A program made the position numbers and the translations under genes. Below, piece after piece: positions 8,937 to 18,813 of a stretch of 64,000 nucleotides of DNA; the stretch's first letter is position 1; each line of letters begins with the position of its first letter. This DNA comes from CAZWSC01 sp964636385. GTDB lineage: Bacteria > Eisenbacteria > RBG-16-71-46 > CAIMUX01. The notes beneath the pieces were generated by a model. That model made no database searches and was not told the DNA's origin. It was given only the letters and a program-made list of their open reading frames with translations. The stretch is taken from NCBI GenBank assembly GCA_964636385.1, contig CAZWSC010000096.1, positions 62,001-126,000 of the forward strand, written 5' to 3'.

Positions 8937-9458
8937 ATGAGCGTAAAGGGGAAGAGGCGTCGCGGGGGTCTCGCGCTCCCGCTCGTCCTGATTACCATTG
9001 GTCTTGTCTTCCTTCTGAACAACCTTGGCGCTCTCCAGGGTGACCTGAAGACCGTGGTCTTCCGTCTATGGCCGATCCTTCTGATCATAGGAGGAGTCGA
9101 CTATCTGTTCCGGAAACGAGGCGTCCTCGGACCGGTGCTGATGATCGGGGGAGGATTCGTCTTCCTCCTGGGCGGGTTCGATCTGCTGGGAGGCCGGGGC
9201 GCCTGGTCTGTGGTGCTGAGCCTGTGGCCCGTGCTGGTGGTGGCATTCGGCCTGGAGATGCTGGCCGGCAAGCGGTCGCTCTGGGCCACCGTGATCTGCG
9301 TGATCATATCGCTTCTGGTGATGGGCGGTGCTCTCTGGCTTGGCGGTGTCAGGATCCCTGGCGACCCGCCGGGTTCCACGCTGGATACCGGCCTGCAGCC
9401 GGCCCCTTCATTGCTGGCCTCATACCGGCCTGATGCAATCACGACGCACCGTACCTGA
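8937..9458 (+). CDS. Small membrane protein with LiaF-like (DUF5668) transmembrane domain
   Basis: A 173-residue membrane protein with about six hydrophobic stretches arranged as two similar halves: GGLALPLVLITIGLVFLLNNLG with LWPILLIIGGVDYLF, then LGPVLMIGGGFVFLLGGFDLL with LWPVLVVAFGLEMLA. This repeated LWPxLLIxxGxxxL pattern is typical of DUF5668 domains found in LiaF and phage-shock-type membrane proteins. The soluble C-terminal domain of LiaF is absent; only a short polar tail follows. The ATG has AAAGGAG upstream. A role in envelope stress sensing is possible only by family resemblance. Confidence 0.7.
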   Translation: MSVKGKRRRGGLALPLVLITIGLVFLLNNLGALQGDLKTVVFRLWPILLIIGGVDYLFRKRGVLGPVLMIGGGFVFLLGGFDLLGGRGAWSVVLSLWPVLVVAFGLEMLAGKRSLWATVICVIISLLVMGGALWLGGVRIPGDPPGSTLDTGLQPAPSLLASYRPDAITTHRT

Positions 9459-9534
9459 TACGATGCGCCGCCTTTGCCTCCAGCCCGCCGCTCCTGTCTG
9501 CGGAGCGGCCGGCTGTTCGTGAGATACCCCCGGT

Positions 9535-11289
9535 CTACCTGTAGGTGTTCCAGTCGATCGCCCAGATCGCATCCGATCGGAACGGCCCGGTCAGGTGATT
9601 CCATACCGAGAACAGCATCGCACCGAACCCGCCTGTGCGAAGGGCTTCCAGCGGGCTCTTCTTCTTCGGGAAGCGGACGAACTCCACCTCCTCGTCGGCG
9701 GGAATGCCTGCCTTTTCCTTCAGAAGCGACACTGCATCGTAGAAGGAGCCAAGATCGTCGATGAGGCCGTGCTCCAGCGCCTGCTCGCCCGTCCAGACCC
9801 TCCCGCGGGCCATATTGTCGATCTGCTCGCGGGTCATTCCCCTGGCTTCGGCGATGTCATCCACCCAGATATAGTAGCTCGCCCAGTGCCTCTCTCTGAA
9901 GGCGGCCCACTGCTCGTCGGTGAAGCTCGCGTAATCGGACCACATCCCGGCCATTCGACCACGCCTCACGAAGTCCTTTGTGACGCCGATCTTCTCGTAC
10001 AGGTCGCGCATGTTGAACTTGCCTGATATCGAGCCGATGGAGCCGACGACTGAGGTTCTGTTGGCCACAATATCCGGCAGGGGATAGCAGATCATGTAAC
10101 CGCCCGAACCCGCCATGTCGCACAGCGAGACGACCATCGGCTTCACACCTGATGCCTCGAGGGCGGCCCGCTGGATCTTCCATGACGTGTGACTCTCTCC
10201 GCCTCCGCTGTCGACACGGAAGACGATCCCAGCCACATCCTTGTCGCGGACGGCATCCCGAAACGCCTGTGCGATTGTTGCCGATCCCATGGTGACGCCG
10301 AAGGGGAAGCTGAAGCCGCTCTCCTCCCCCTGGATCGCCCCTGCAGCGTGTACAACCGCAATCTTCTTCCTGGCCTCGATCCCGGCGTCCTTCCGGGAGA
10401 CCTTTGCATACTCGCCACCGGAGACTGTACGTGGCAGTGAGCGGATCTCCCCGTCGGTCCGGCGCTTCTCCTGCTCTTCGATCCCCTCCACTTCCAGAAG
10501 GAGCTGCTCAACCTCATCCCAGTAGACAAGCTGGTCGGCCAGGCCGAGCTCGTGAGCCTCGATCGGGCTCAGCGTTCCAAGGGAGAAGACCTCGTTCTCA
10601 AGGAAGCCCTCGCCCAGGTTCCTTCCACCTTCCACGGTTCTGATGAAGTTGCCGTACAGTTCATCCATGATCCACTCGGCGTTCTCCCGCGACTCCGGGC
10701 TCATGTCCCTCCGCTGGAAGATCTCCGCCGCGGACTTGTAGCCCTCGATCCTGTGGAGATTCTGCACCACGCCCAGTTTCTCGAGAGCGCCCGCCAGAAA
10801 CATGCGCTCGGAGGAGAAGCCCTCAAGCGAACAGAACCCGTGCCGCATCAGGAAGGTCCTGTCGGACGCGGAACCGATGTAAAGCGCCCCGAGTCCCATC
10901 ATCTCCGTGTAGGTCCAGACAGGTTTGCCGGCATCCCTGAGCTTCGCGATCTGTTCACGAATCTCATCCATCTTCGCGAACCCGATGCCTGGTGATCCGA
11001 TTTTCAGAACCACGGCCCTGATTCTTTCGTCGTGCCGCGCCTTCTCGAGGTTCTCCAGGATTGCCGCATGCGACAACGGCCTGTCGGCCCAGGGCATGGC
11101 AAGGCCTCCGGCGGGATCGGACTCCGGTATCGCTCCGTCAAGGGTCATGACGAGCGCGGTACCGTCACTCAGATCAACCTTGTCGTCCATCCTGCTCATA
11201 ACGGCGCCGGCCACGACGATGACGACCAGCCCGGCGATGATCGCATGGCCGACCATAACGGCCAGGATGGTCCTGAGAAATGACTTCAT
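9535..11289 (-). CDS. sppA: Signal peptide peptidase SppA, long form
   Basis: A 584-residue membrane serine protease of family S49 with two tandem domains, as in the long (67K) SppA. It degrades leftover signal peptides in the membrane. An N-terminal anchor (residues 6-30) is followed by domain 1 with the likely catalytic lysine K185 in GYKSAAEI, and domain 2 with the nucleophile S395 in DMAGSGGY, preceded by FRVDSGGGESHTSW and followed by TSVVGSIG. The start ATG has GGAGG nearby. It is 31 bases downstream of the M42 peptidase on the same strand, so they form a likely peptide-turnover operon. Confidence 0.92.
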   Translation of the reverse strand: MKSFLRTILAVMVGHAIIAGLVVIVVAGAVMSRMDDKVDLSDGTALVMTLDGAIPESDPAGGLAMPWADRPLSHAAILENLEKARHDERIRAVVLKIGSPGIGFAKMDEIREQIAKLRDAGKPVWTYTEMMGLGALYIGSASDRTFLMRHGFCSLEGFSSERMFLAGALEKLGVVQNLHRIEGYKSAAEIFQRRDMSPESRENAEWIMDELYGNFIRTVEGGRNLGEGFLENEVFSLGTLSPIEAHELGLADQLVYWDEVEQLLLEVEGIEEQEKRRTDGEIRSLPRTVSGGEYAKVSRKDAGIEARKKIAVVHAAGAIQGEESGFSFPFGVTMGSATIAQAFRDAVRDKDVAGIVFRVDSGGGESHTSWKIQRAALEASGVKPMVVSLCDMAGSGGYMICYPLPDIVANRTSVVGSIGSISGKFNMRDLYEKIGVTKDFVRRGRMAGMWSDYASFTDEQWAAFRERHWASYYIWVDDIAEARGMTREQIDNMARGRVWTGEQALEHGLIDDLGSFYDAVSLLKEKAGIPADEEVEFVRFPKKKSPLEALRTGGFGAMLFSVWNHLTGPFRSDAIWAIDWNTYR

Positions 11290-11320
11290 GACAACCTCCA
11301 GGAATGCTGCGGGTACCCGC

Positions 11321-12382
11321 CTACCTTGTGAAATCGACCTTGTCCGTTATCTCCTCGCATGTCGCGGCCAGGAGCGCGGCTGTCTGCTCCAGATCCTTCA
11401 GATCCACCACCTCGACCGGGGTGTGCATGTATCTGTTGGGAATGGAGATCAAGCCCGTGGCTACACCGCCGCACTTGCTGAAGATCGCATCCGCATCGGT
11501 CCCGGACCGCCGGGGCGTTGTGTCAAACTGCACCGGGATCTTCTTCCTTTCCGCAGCCTTGATCATCAGCTCACGCATCTTCGGGCTGATTACCGACCCA
11601 ATGGAGAGGGCGGGCCCGAGGCCCAGCCGGGTTTCTCCGAAGCGCTCCTTCCTGGAGTCCGGCGTGTCCACCGACTGTGTCACATCGACCGCAATGGCCG
11701 CCTTCGGTTCGATGGCGGTAGCGGCGATTGCGGCACCGAAGGCGCCGTTCTCCTCCTGCACTGTGGCAACGCCGTACACGGCGGCCTTCAGGCGCCTGGA
11801 AGATGAGAGAATCCGAAGGGCCTCGGCCACCGCCCAGGCTCCGATTCTGTCGTCACATCCCCGGGCTGCTATGCGGTTGCCCACCAGCTTCCGGTAGCCG
11901 ATGTCGAAGACTACGGCATCCCCGATGGCAATGCTCCGTTTCGCCTCGGCCTTGCTCTTCGCGCCGATGTCCACGTAGACCTCATGAAGCTTGAGAGGCT
12001 TGCCCCGCTCCTCGGCGTCGGTCATGTGGATCGCCTTGCGCCCCAGGACCCCGGGGACCGGCCCCTTCGCACCGTGGATGATCACCGGCTTCGAGACTGC
12101 CACCGCGGCATCCACCCCGCCAATTGCGGACAGATAGGCGAAGCCGTCATCGTTGATGTAGGTGACCATGAACCCAATCTCGTCGATGTGTCCCGCCAGC
12201 ATGACCCTCGGGGAACCCTCCGGGTTGAGGGTCGCAATCGAGTTTCCGTAGACATCACCCCTTACGGTATCAGCGTACGGTGCAACGTACTCGCGCCATA
12301 GAGCGGCGCCCGGGCCTTCGAAACCCGAGGGAGTGGGCGTGTTCAGGAAAGCTTCGAGGAACTGCAGGGATTCCTTTCTCAT
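11321..12382 (-). CDS. M42 family aminopeptidase (tetrahedral glutamyl/deblocking type)
   Basis: A metallo-aminopeptidase of about 353 residues, family M42, forming large cytoplasmic tetrahedral particles that trim peptides. Zinc-site motifs are all present: AGHIDEIGFM, RGCDDRIGAW, VQEENGAFGA and AVDVTQS, plus a final histidine in YMHTPVEVVDL. The family also contains proteins once called endoglucanase M. The ATG at 12382 follows AAGGAGAGG; an in-frame TTG sits six bases earlier. It is the first gene of an operon with sppA and has a candidate promoter at 12431-12459. Confidence 0.92.
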   Translation of the reverse strand: MRKESLQFLEAFLNTPTPSGFEGPGAALWREYVAPYADTVRGDVYGNSIATLNPEGSPRVMLAGHIDEIGFMVTYINDDGFAYLSAIGGVDAAVAVSKPVIIHGAKGPVPGVLGRKAIHMTDAEERGKPLKLHEVYVDIGAKSKAEAKRSIAIGDAVVFDIGYRKLVGNRIAARGCDDRIGAWAVAEALRILSSSRRLKAAVYGVATVQEENGAFGAAIAATAIEPKAAIAVDVTQSVDTPDSRKERFGETRLGLGPALSIGSVISPKMRELMIKAAERKKIPVQFDTTPRRSGTDADAIFSKCGGVATGLISIPNRYMHTPVEVVDLKDLEQTAALLAATCEEITDKVDFTR

Positions 12383-12430
12383 GATCAACCTCTCCTTGTG
12401 TGCAAATGGGGAACGCCGGAGACTCGGAAC

Positions 12431-12459
12431 ACACTAGCGACGGCAGGGGACCAATGCAA
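12431..12459 (-). promoter_or_regulatory. Candidate promoter of the M42 peptidase-sppA operon
   Basis: Minus-strand TTGCAT (12459-12454), a 17-base spacer and TAGTGT (12436-12431), placed about 50 bases before the M42 start codon. Motif match is moderate. Confidence 0.45.
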
Positions 12460-12490
12460 GGGAGTGTGGTCGGGGAGCAACGGGCAAAGG

Positions 12491-15400
12491 CTACTGAAGC
12501 CGAAGCAGGCGCGCCGATCCTGTTCCGGCGGGTGTCGCGGCCAGCGCCCAGTATACACCTGACGGGACGGCGCGGCCGGTGTCGTCAAGCCCGTCCCAGA
12601 GATATCGATGCACGCCCGCCGCATGCTCCCGATCATCGAGGAGGCGCACTCTCCGCCCCCGTACGTCGAACACCTCGAATCTCACACGCCCCGCCCTGGG
12701 AAGGTCGAGCTGGAGGAGCACTTCGCTCCTGAACGGATTCGGCCTGCCCGGATGCAAAGCCAGCCTCGAGGGGACTTCGGGGTCGAAGGTGGCCTCGAAA
12801 CCGTCAAACACGAGTGTCACACCAGAATCGAGTACGACGAACATGCGGTACGCATATGCACGTCCCGGTTCGGCACCCTCCCACCGGTCCGGGATCCAGC
12901 GGTCTGTGGCTTCCACCACTCCGGTGGCGGCGTCATACCGGGACAGATCCGAAGGAAGCTCCACCCACACCGAGTCCTCACCGGAGCGTCTCTCCCATGC
13001 GATCGAGCTCACGGGAACAGACAGCTCCGGAAGCACTGCCCTCAGAAGGACGGAACGGTCCGTGGAGATCGCCTCCTGAGCCGGCAAAGCCTCCATCTGT
13101 GGACGGTATACGGCGTTGAAGGGGCCGTAGTGGTGAACTGCCGCGTCCGACCGTTCGACGACGAAGCGGTACTCGTATCTCTCCTCCTGTACAACCTCGG
13201 AGTCGACCAGGGTGAGTGCCTGTCCGGGTTCGTGGGCAGTCGGACCCGCCACTCTCCTCCACTCGCCGCGTCCCCTCGGTCTCCGCTGCAGCTCCAGGGT
13301 GGCAGGACCGGTTTCGGGCTCCAGGTCAACCGTCACTCGTATGCCTTCCAGGTCATAGCTGAACTCCCGGAGAGCCAGCCGGGCAGGGAACCCCCTCCCG
13401 ACATGCATGACAATGTCCACCGGTATCCGGGGGTTCCGGGAATCGTTGGTCTCCAGGATGATCCGCCCCCGGTAGGTTCCGTTTACCAGTCCTGCGGCAT
13501 CCAGCGTGACCGACAGCGGCCTGTCCTGCGCACGCGGCACGGAAACAAACCGCGAGGTGCGGTCCAGCCAGTCCACACCCTGCGGCAGGGGCGGGATCTG
13601 GCCCCAGGGCCCGGCGTTCATGTCATCGCCGGCCAGCACCGCCAGCTGAAGCCGGCGCGAGTCCCCAATCCCGTTCACCGGGATCGAGAAGGCTATCGCG
13701 TCGCCGCCTGCGGGCATCTCCATATGTTGCAGCGGAAGGGGGGGGTGCTCCCGCCGGGCGTCTACGAGCACGGCACCCGCATCCCCGGAGTAGCCGACTT
13801 CGGAGACGAGTTTCCCGAAGACCACCGCGTACTCGTATCCGATGTTCCTGGCATCTCCCCATCCGGGAAGCATCCCTCCCTGTGAGGTGCTGAGATTACC
13901 GTCCGTGTCGATCAGAAGGTAACCGCCCCAGTCCCTTCGGGGGTCGCCCCGGGGACCGTCGTACAGGATGCGCACTTCAAGCATCTCCCCGTCCATTCCG
14001 TCCATCCACTGTCGAACCTCCAGGGCACGGAAGCCGTTCGCCGCGTCATCCGCCTCCCACAGGCGCGCCGCGTCCCCGGGGTGCTGAGCAGGGAGATCGC
14101 AGGTCAGTCGGACATCATCCGGTTCCGACCCGTCCTCCGCCACGAATGCATTCAGAGTCAGGATCCCGCCCCCGTCGTTGCTGACCGTCAGGCTGGTATC
14201 GACCGGAGTGAAGCCTTTCACCTCGACCTCCAGGAGCCGGCTGCTGAGACCGACACTGCCGCCGACAGCGGCGGTTGTCGATACGATGACACCCGGGCTC
14301 ATGCCGGAGTTGTACACAGCGTGCAGGCGATACGTATATGTTCTGCCGCTTTCCACCCAGTGATCCACGAATCGGGTTGAATTGAGGGGGGTCGGGGTCA
14401 CCGGGAAAGTGTCAAGTGGAGGGTCTCCCTCGCTCCGGTACAGGGCATAACCCAGGAAGCGGGGACTCTCCACATCGACTGCCGGAGGCCGTCTCCACGT
14501 CAGGGTCACACTGGGGCCGAAGCCCCCTGATGCCCTGAAATCGGCAGGATCGGAGTGAACCTGGAGTCCAACGATCGACATCCCGTCCAGGTACCATCCG
14601 GTATCGGCAGCATGGGCATCAGTGCCGACACGGAACTCCAGCCAGACCTCCTCATCCAGGTGATGATCCAACGCGAACACAGCCTTCTCCCACCCCTCCG
14701 AGATCCCGCTGTACCCCCTCTGCCGCAGGGAGACCAGGAACTCGGGATAGCCGCCGTCCGGGACCAGAAGTGTCCATTGCGGGCTTGACCTGCTGCGTAC
14801 CGACACATTGCCTCCGTCGTAGAAGAGCTCGAACATGTAGCGGTGGAGGAACTCCAGCCGGGCTGTCTCCATGGACGAGAGGTCGAGCGGTCCCCAGGTC
14901 AGGGTGGAGAAGGTATTGTCCCTGTACTCGCCGTCCAGGACGGTTGCCCAGGCATTAGGACCGCTGAAGGAGAGATTCCCGCCCGGAGGCGGGGCGCCCC
15001 ACTCCCAATCCCCAGTTGCGGCCAGCCCTCCGTCATTCTGCTGGAAATCGAGTGTGATTCCCTCAAGGATCCCGATCACGGCGTATCCGTCATCCGGCCA
15101 GGCTGACCGATTCGGCGAGTGAGCGTCGTCGAATGCGATGACCCTGTACCTGATGGTGTCGCCCACTGCGGGGGAGTAGCGGCCGGCAAATCCGAGGCAT
15201 CCGCGGTACAGATCGGGAGCCACAGGGGATAGCCGCAACCCGGAGGGCTCCGAAGCGCCAGGGAAGAGAACCTCGGCCTCCACGGAGGAGATTCTGCCCG
15301 AGTTGTCCGTGACCTTCGACTGAACACAAAGCCTGCGTGAGTCATCCCCCATTGCATGCAGGGGAAGAACCCTGAGCGTCGGCGGCTCCGTGTCGGACAG

Positions 15401-17338
15401 TACCGTGAACACATGCGGATTGTCAGGCGCCCCCTCGGGCAGGGTTCCCAGCCGCCCTTCGGAGCTTTCGGCCGTCCAGTAGCAGGCTATCTCGGTTCCG
15501 GGCGCAGGGGAGGGAATCCGGGCGCGAAACATGTTCGGGGCTCCGGTCGGCTCGGCGGGAATGGTCACGAACTCTGATCCCTCTCCGAATCGGACACGCA
15601 GGCCCACACTTCCGGCGCGCAGTCCAAGGAGGGCCCACACCCGTGCCTCCGTCTCGATGTACGGGTCGGGATCGTACTGATCGGGCGGCAGATCAGCGTC
15701 AATGCTGACGTCGTAGTCACCGATTCCGCGCGCAGAGAATGACTCTATGATGGCATCCCAGTTCGGAGTTCCGTTCCCCAGATCGCCGTCATCGTCGTCG
15801 AAGACGAGAAGGTCCAGCATGTAGTCGTGAAAGCTCGTCGATGCGCCATAGCGTGCGAAGTGGAAGAGCGAATCAGTCCTTGCGGGCCCAAGCACCCTCC
15901 GCAGGTCCCAGAGGGCTCCGGCCAGGATAAGGCCCTCCACGTGGGGAATGGGGCTTGCGTCTTCTGGCCAGACCCTGTGTTGGCTGATGTCCCGAAGGAA
16001 GGTCCCCGGGCCATAGGCCCCCATGCCCCTGACGGGATTGTCCGTCATCGTTGCGGCCATGTAGTCGCTCCAGGCCTCGTCCATTGACCTGGGCGCCAGT
16101 GTCGGGAGGTAGATGTGGTGAGTCACAGCGTGTCCGTACTCGTGGTACACGCTGTCGGCAATTCTTGCGAATGACGGGCATCTCTCCCGCGCAGCGTAGA
16201 AGTTGACGGCAAAGCCGTCCCACCACGCGTTGCAGTAGAAGTTCGGTTCGGCCGTGGGGACATCCACCCGGACCACCATCGGCCTGTCGAGTGCCTCCAG
16301 GACGGGGCCTTCGTCCAGGGCCCTGATGAAGGCATGCGCCCGATGGGTGTGCGCGTAGGCGTTTCTGAGCTGTACGGAGCTGTTGGAGTCGTCCCACTTG
16401 AGCAGCAACTCCTCCGATGGCGGCACCAGTTGCCGGATGCCCGGGATTCGTTCGCCGTCCGAGGCGTCCTGAACCCTGACGTAGCTGCCGAGCAGACCGG
16501 CACGCACATGCAGATCCTGGCCGGACGGAAGGTCGAACGCGAACCGGCCGTCGGAATCGGTCCAGTCGACTGCCGCTCCGTCCTCGCCGGCTTCCACCCT
16601 GACCCGTTGCAGGGGGACGGTCTCCCTCACGTCTCCCGGGTAGCGCGGCTCTATCTCAGCCAGCATGACTCCGTTCCAGGTGTCCATGCGCGCAAGGTTC
16701 TCCCTCAGGAGCAGGGTCCCGGTTTCGCCGTCAATCATGGTGTTCCACCAGCCGGGAGGGTGGAGCGTGCGGAACCTTATGTTCCAGACAGGCACGAGCT
16801 CCGTCCCGGCGACCGTTTCCACGGGAAGCCAGCCGCGTTCTGAAGAGTCCCACTCAAGCCCCTCCAGCAGGCCGGGAAGACCCGCCAGCGCAGCGGGGCG
16901 TGCATCATCCCCGGTAATCCAGGATCCTTTCCATGCCGGCGATACGTGGGAGGCGTCCAGTTCGGGGCGGGTGTCGATTCCGGCCAGTCGAAGCAGGCCT
17001 GCATCGTCCCACTGGAAGACGGCGTGGGTATTGAGGATCGGCAGGCCCATGAGATGCCGGCGAAGATGGACATAGGTGATCCCGGGCGCCCGCTTGACCG
17101 ACCAGACCTCCATCTCGCCGGCGGGCGCACCTGCCAGGTCCGGGTCTGCATCCATCGCTGCGAATGTTGCTGCCGCCGGGTCCGACTTTGCGGCAGGCTG
17201 CACAGGAACGGGGGGGGAGACGATTCGCCGTGATTCGCCGGGCGCGACAGAGGCGGCGACCTCGTACTGGTCCGCCGGGGCAGCGTCAGCGCCCGATCGG
17301 ACGGGGTGGGGAACAAGCAGACAGAGCAGGGCCGCCAT
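12491..17338 (-). CDS. Giant secreted gluzincin metalloprotease with FlgD-like C-terminal sorting domain
   Basis: A 1615-residue multidomain exported protein. After a signal peptide (MAALLCLLVPHPVRSGADA) comes an FTP-like propeptide region (to about 220), a carboxypeptidase-regulatory-like fold, then a zinc protease domain of M36/thermolysin type: H399, E400 and H403 in HEYGHAVTHH, with E421 in DEAWSDY as third ligand. Beyond it are Ig-like stretches, an M6-like beta sandwich (DTGWYLDGM), an FN3 domain (TYTYRLHAVYNSG) and further beta repeats. The last 90 residues form a FlgD-like domain (RPNPFRSE, VRFEVFDVRGRRVR, PSGVYWA) used as secretion/anchoring tail in FCB bacteria. The frame is open to 17476; 17338 is chosen because the signal peptide begins there, though no strong ribosome site supports either. 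It is probably an extracellular nutrient protease. Confidence 0.85.
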   Translation of the reverse strand: MAALLCLLVPHPVRSGADAAPADQYEVAASVAPGESRRIVSPPVPVQPAAKSDPAAATFAAMDADPDLAGAPAGEMEVWSVKRAPGITYVHLRRHLMGLPILNTHAVFQWDDAGLLRLAGIDTRPELDASHVSPAWKGSWITGDDARPAALAGLPGLLEGLEWDSSERGWLPVETVAGTELVPVWNIRFRTLHPPGWWNTMIDGETGTLLLRENLARMDTWNGVMLAEIEPRYPGDVRETVPLQRVRVEAGEDGAAVDWTDSDGRFAFDLPSGQDLHVRAGLLGSYVRVQDASDGERIPGIRQLVPPSEELLLKWDDSNSSVQLRNAYAHTHRAHAFIRALDEGPVLEALDRPMVVRVDVPTAEPNFYCNAWWDGFAVNFYAARERCPSFARIADSVYHEYGHAVTHHIYLPTLAPRSMDEAWSDYMAATMTDNPVRGMGAYGPGTFLRDISQHRVWPEDASPIPHVEGLILAGALWDLRRVLGPARTDSLFHFARYGASTSFHDYMLDLLVFDDDDGDLGNGTPNWDAIIESFSARGIGDYDVSIDADLPPDQYDPDPYIETEARVWALLGLRAGSVGLRVRFGEGSEFVTIPAEPTGAPNMFRARIPSPAPGTEIACYWTAESSEGRLGTLPEGAPDNPHVFTVLSDTEPPTLRVLPLHAMGDDSRRLCVQSKVTDNSGRISSVEAEVLFPGASEPSGLRLSPVAPDLYRGCLGFAGRYSPAVGDTIRYRVIAFDDAHSPNRSAWPDDGYAVIGILEGITLDFQQNDGGLAATGDWEWGAPPPGGNLSFSGPNAWATVLDGEYRDNTFSTLTWGPLDLSSMETARLEFLHRYMFELFYDGGNVSVRSRSSPQWTLLVPDGGYPEFLVSLRQRGYSGISEGWEKAVFALDHHLDEEVWLEFRVGTDAHAADTGWYLDGMSIVGLQVHSDPADFRASGGFGPSVTLTWRRPPAVDVESPRFLGYALYRSEGDPPLDTFPVTPTPLNSTRFVDHWVESGRTYTYRLHAVYNSGMSPGVIVSTTAAVGGSVGLSSRLLEVEVKGFTPVDTSLTVSNDGGGILTLNAFVAEDGSEPDDVRLTCDLPAQHPGDAARLWEADDAANGFRALEVRQWMDGMDGEMLEVRILYDGPRGDPRRDWGGYLLIDTDGNLSTSQGGMLPGWGDARNIGYEYAVVFGKLVSEVGYSGDAGAVLVDARREHPPLPLQHMEMPAGGDAIAFSIPVNGIGDSRRLQLAVLAGDDMNAGPWGQIPPLPQGVDWLDRTSRFVSVPRAQDRPLSVTLDAAGLVNGTYRGRIILETNDSRNPRIPVDIVMHVGRGFPARLALREFSYDLEGIRVTVDLEPETGPATLELQRRPRGRGEWRRVAGPTAHEPGQALTLVDSEVVQEERYEYRFVVERSDAAVHHYGPFNAVYRPQMEALPAQEAISTDRSVLLRAVLPELSVPVSSIAWERRSGEDSVWVELPSDLSRYDAATGVVEATDRWIPDRWEGAEPGRAYAYRMFVVLDSGVTLVFDGFEATFDPEVPSRLALHPGRPNPFRSEVLLQLDLPRAGRVRFEVFDVRGRRVRLLDDREHAAGVHRYLWDGLDDTGRAVPSGVYWALAATPAGTGSARLLRLQ

Positions 17339-17580
17339 CAGAACACGACCCGGAATCCTGTCTCGGACCGCGTGATTTCGACATCGCAGCAAGGCCACTC
17401 CAAGTATCTCCCAACCCCGGCTCTGGAAGAAGTATATGAGCCCGTGAGTCCCGGCCGCAACGGCCGTATCACGCATCAGACCGAACTCGTCCCCTTACGC
17501 AGGTCCGGCCGAAAGTGTTATCGGCGTACGGGGATTTGATGCGCGGGAAGCGGTACCGGGATGTGCAGGATCGATCCGGT

Positions 17581-18807
17581 TCAGGCCTTACGGGCATCCG
17601 TCAGTTGCATGGCGGCACGGGTCTCTGATGCTCTGAGCTGTCTCAGGGCCAGAAGCAACCCTGCCAGAAGCAGCGGCACGGCGGTCCCTGCCAGGAAGAC
17701 CCGCTCCAATCCGATCGCTCCGCGAAGTGGCCCGACGGTGAATGCCCCGATGCCGAGCCCCACGATCACCGCGGCCATCATCCCTGCGCTGACCTGCGGC
17801 GTGTGGTCCGGGTGGTCGTCCGACGCTATCCCCATGAGCACGGGGAAGAGCGCCGAGCAGGCTATCCCGGCGAATGCCATCCTCAGGATGGCGTCGGTCG
17901 ACCCCTGGGTTCCCAGCACGGCCGGATAGGCCAGGGCCATCAGCCCGCAGAGCAGGAGCGCCAACCCCACCGCACGTACCCTGCGCAGAACGAAGCCGGC
18001 GCCCAGGCGTCCGAACGTCATCGCTAGCCAGTAGGCGGCCATTGCGGCGGCCGCAGCTTCGGGGCCAAGGGCCTTGTTCTCGGCAAGCAGGATCACCGCC
18101 CATGCGGCAAAGACCGACTCTCCGATTCCGTACAGCACCGCCGTCAGCGAGTGCAGCCGGAGACTTCGAGGGATCATGGACGAAACTGTCCTCAGCGAGC
18201 GCTCCCCGGTTACTCCGCGGATCGGGCGCGACCGGACGACGGCCAGCAGGATGAGCGGAAGCAGACTGGTGGCGAGGGGCGCTCCGGCCCAGAATCCAAG
18301 CCCGATGAACGCCGCAATCAGAAGCGGACCGAGTGTTGCGCCGGTGCCGAACATGCCGTGGAGGGCCGACAGCGCGCCGCTTCGCGCGGCAGGGAAGAGC
18401 TCGATGGCGGCGGTGTTGATGGCAAGCCAGATCAGGCCGGCGACTGCGCCTGAGAGGCACAACCCCGAGATCAGGACCCCCAGGCCAATCCCCGGCCCGA
18501 GGCGCTCTCCCGCTGCCAGCAGGCACAGGACTATCGCCTGCATACCGAGGCCAAGGAGATAGAGGCTCCTCAGGCTCCATCTGCGGAGAAGCTTCTGTCC
18601 GCTCAACGTAGTCAGAAGGCTCAGACTCAGCCCAGGGATGAACATGGCGCCGTAAAGGGTGTCGCTTATCTCCAGGCGTTCCTTGAGCAGGGCGCCGGAT
18701 GCGGCGAAGGTAACGCCGATCATCCCCTGGATAATGGCAGTGATGTAGACCGCGAGTACGGACAGACGGATCCCGGGGTCCAGGATGCCTGTTCTGTGCA
18801 TTGGCAT
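17581..18807 (-). CDS. MFS transporter
   Basis: A 408-residue polytopic membrane protein with about twelve hydrophobic segments and major-facilitator features: an N-terminal half beginning LSVLAVYITAIIQGMIGVTFAASG, a charged loop after helix 2 (KLLRRWSLR), and a second half starting near SLTAVLYGIGESVFAAWAVILL. Resemblance is to sugar/drug-type MFS carriers, but the substrate cannot be read. Only six bases separate it from the HflK-like gene upstream, so it is the last gene of the permease-SPFH cluster. Its presence there hints that the SPFH assembly serves more than one transporter; this is inference. Confidence 0.82.
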   Translation of the reverse strand: MPMHRTGILDPGIRLSVLAVYITAIIQGMIGVTFAASGALLKERLEISDTLYGAMFIPGLSLSLLTTLSGQKLLRRWSLRSLYLLGLGMQAIVLCLLAAGERLGPGIGLGVLISGLCLSGAVAGLIWLAINTAAIELFPAARSGALSALHGMFGTGATLGPLLIAAFIGLGFWAGAPLATSLLPLILLAVVRSRPIRGVTGERSLRTVSSMIPRSLRLHSLTAVLYGIGESVFAAWAVILLAENKALGPEAAAAAMAAYWLAMTFGRLGAGFVLRRVRAVGLALLLCGLMALAYPAVLGTQGSTDAILRMAFAGIACSALFPVLMGIASDDHPDHTPQVSAGMMAAVIVGLGIGAFTVGPLRGAIGLERVFLAGTAVPLLLAGLLLALRQLRASETRAAMQLTDARKA

Positions 18808-18813
18808 GGCGGC

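Noticed and set aside
12608..13885. Plus-strand 425-residue frame
   Set aside because: Antisense to the giant metalloprotease; no domain, no ribosome site, composition typical of a G+C-rich shadow.
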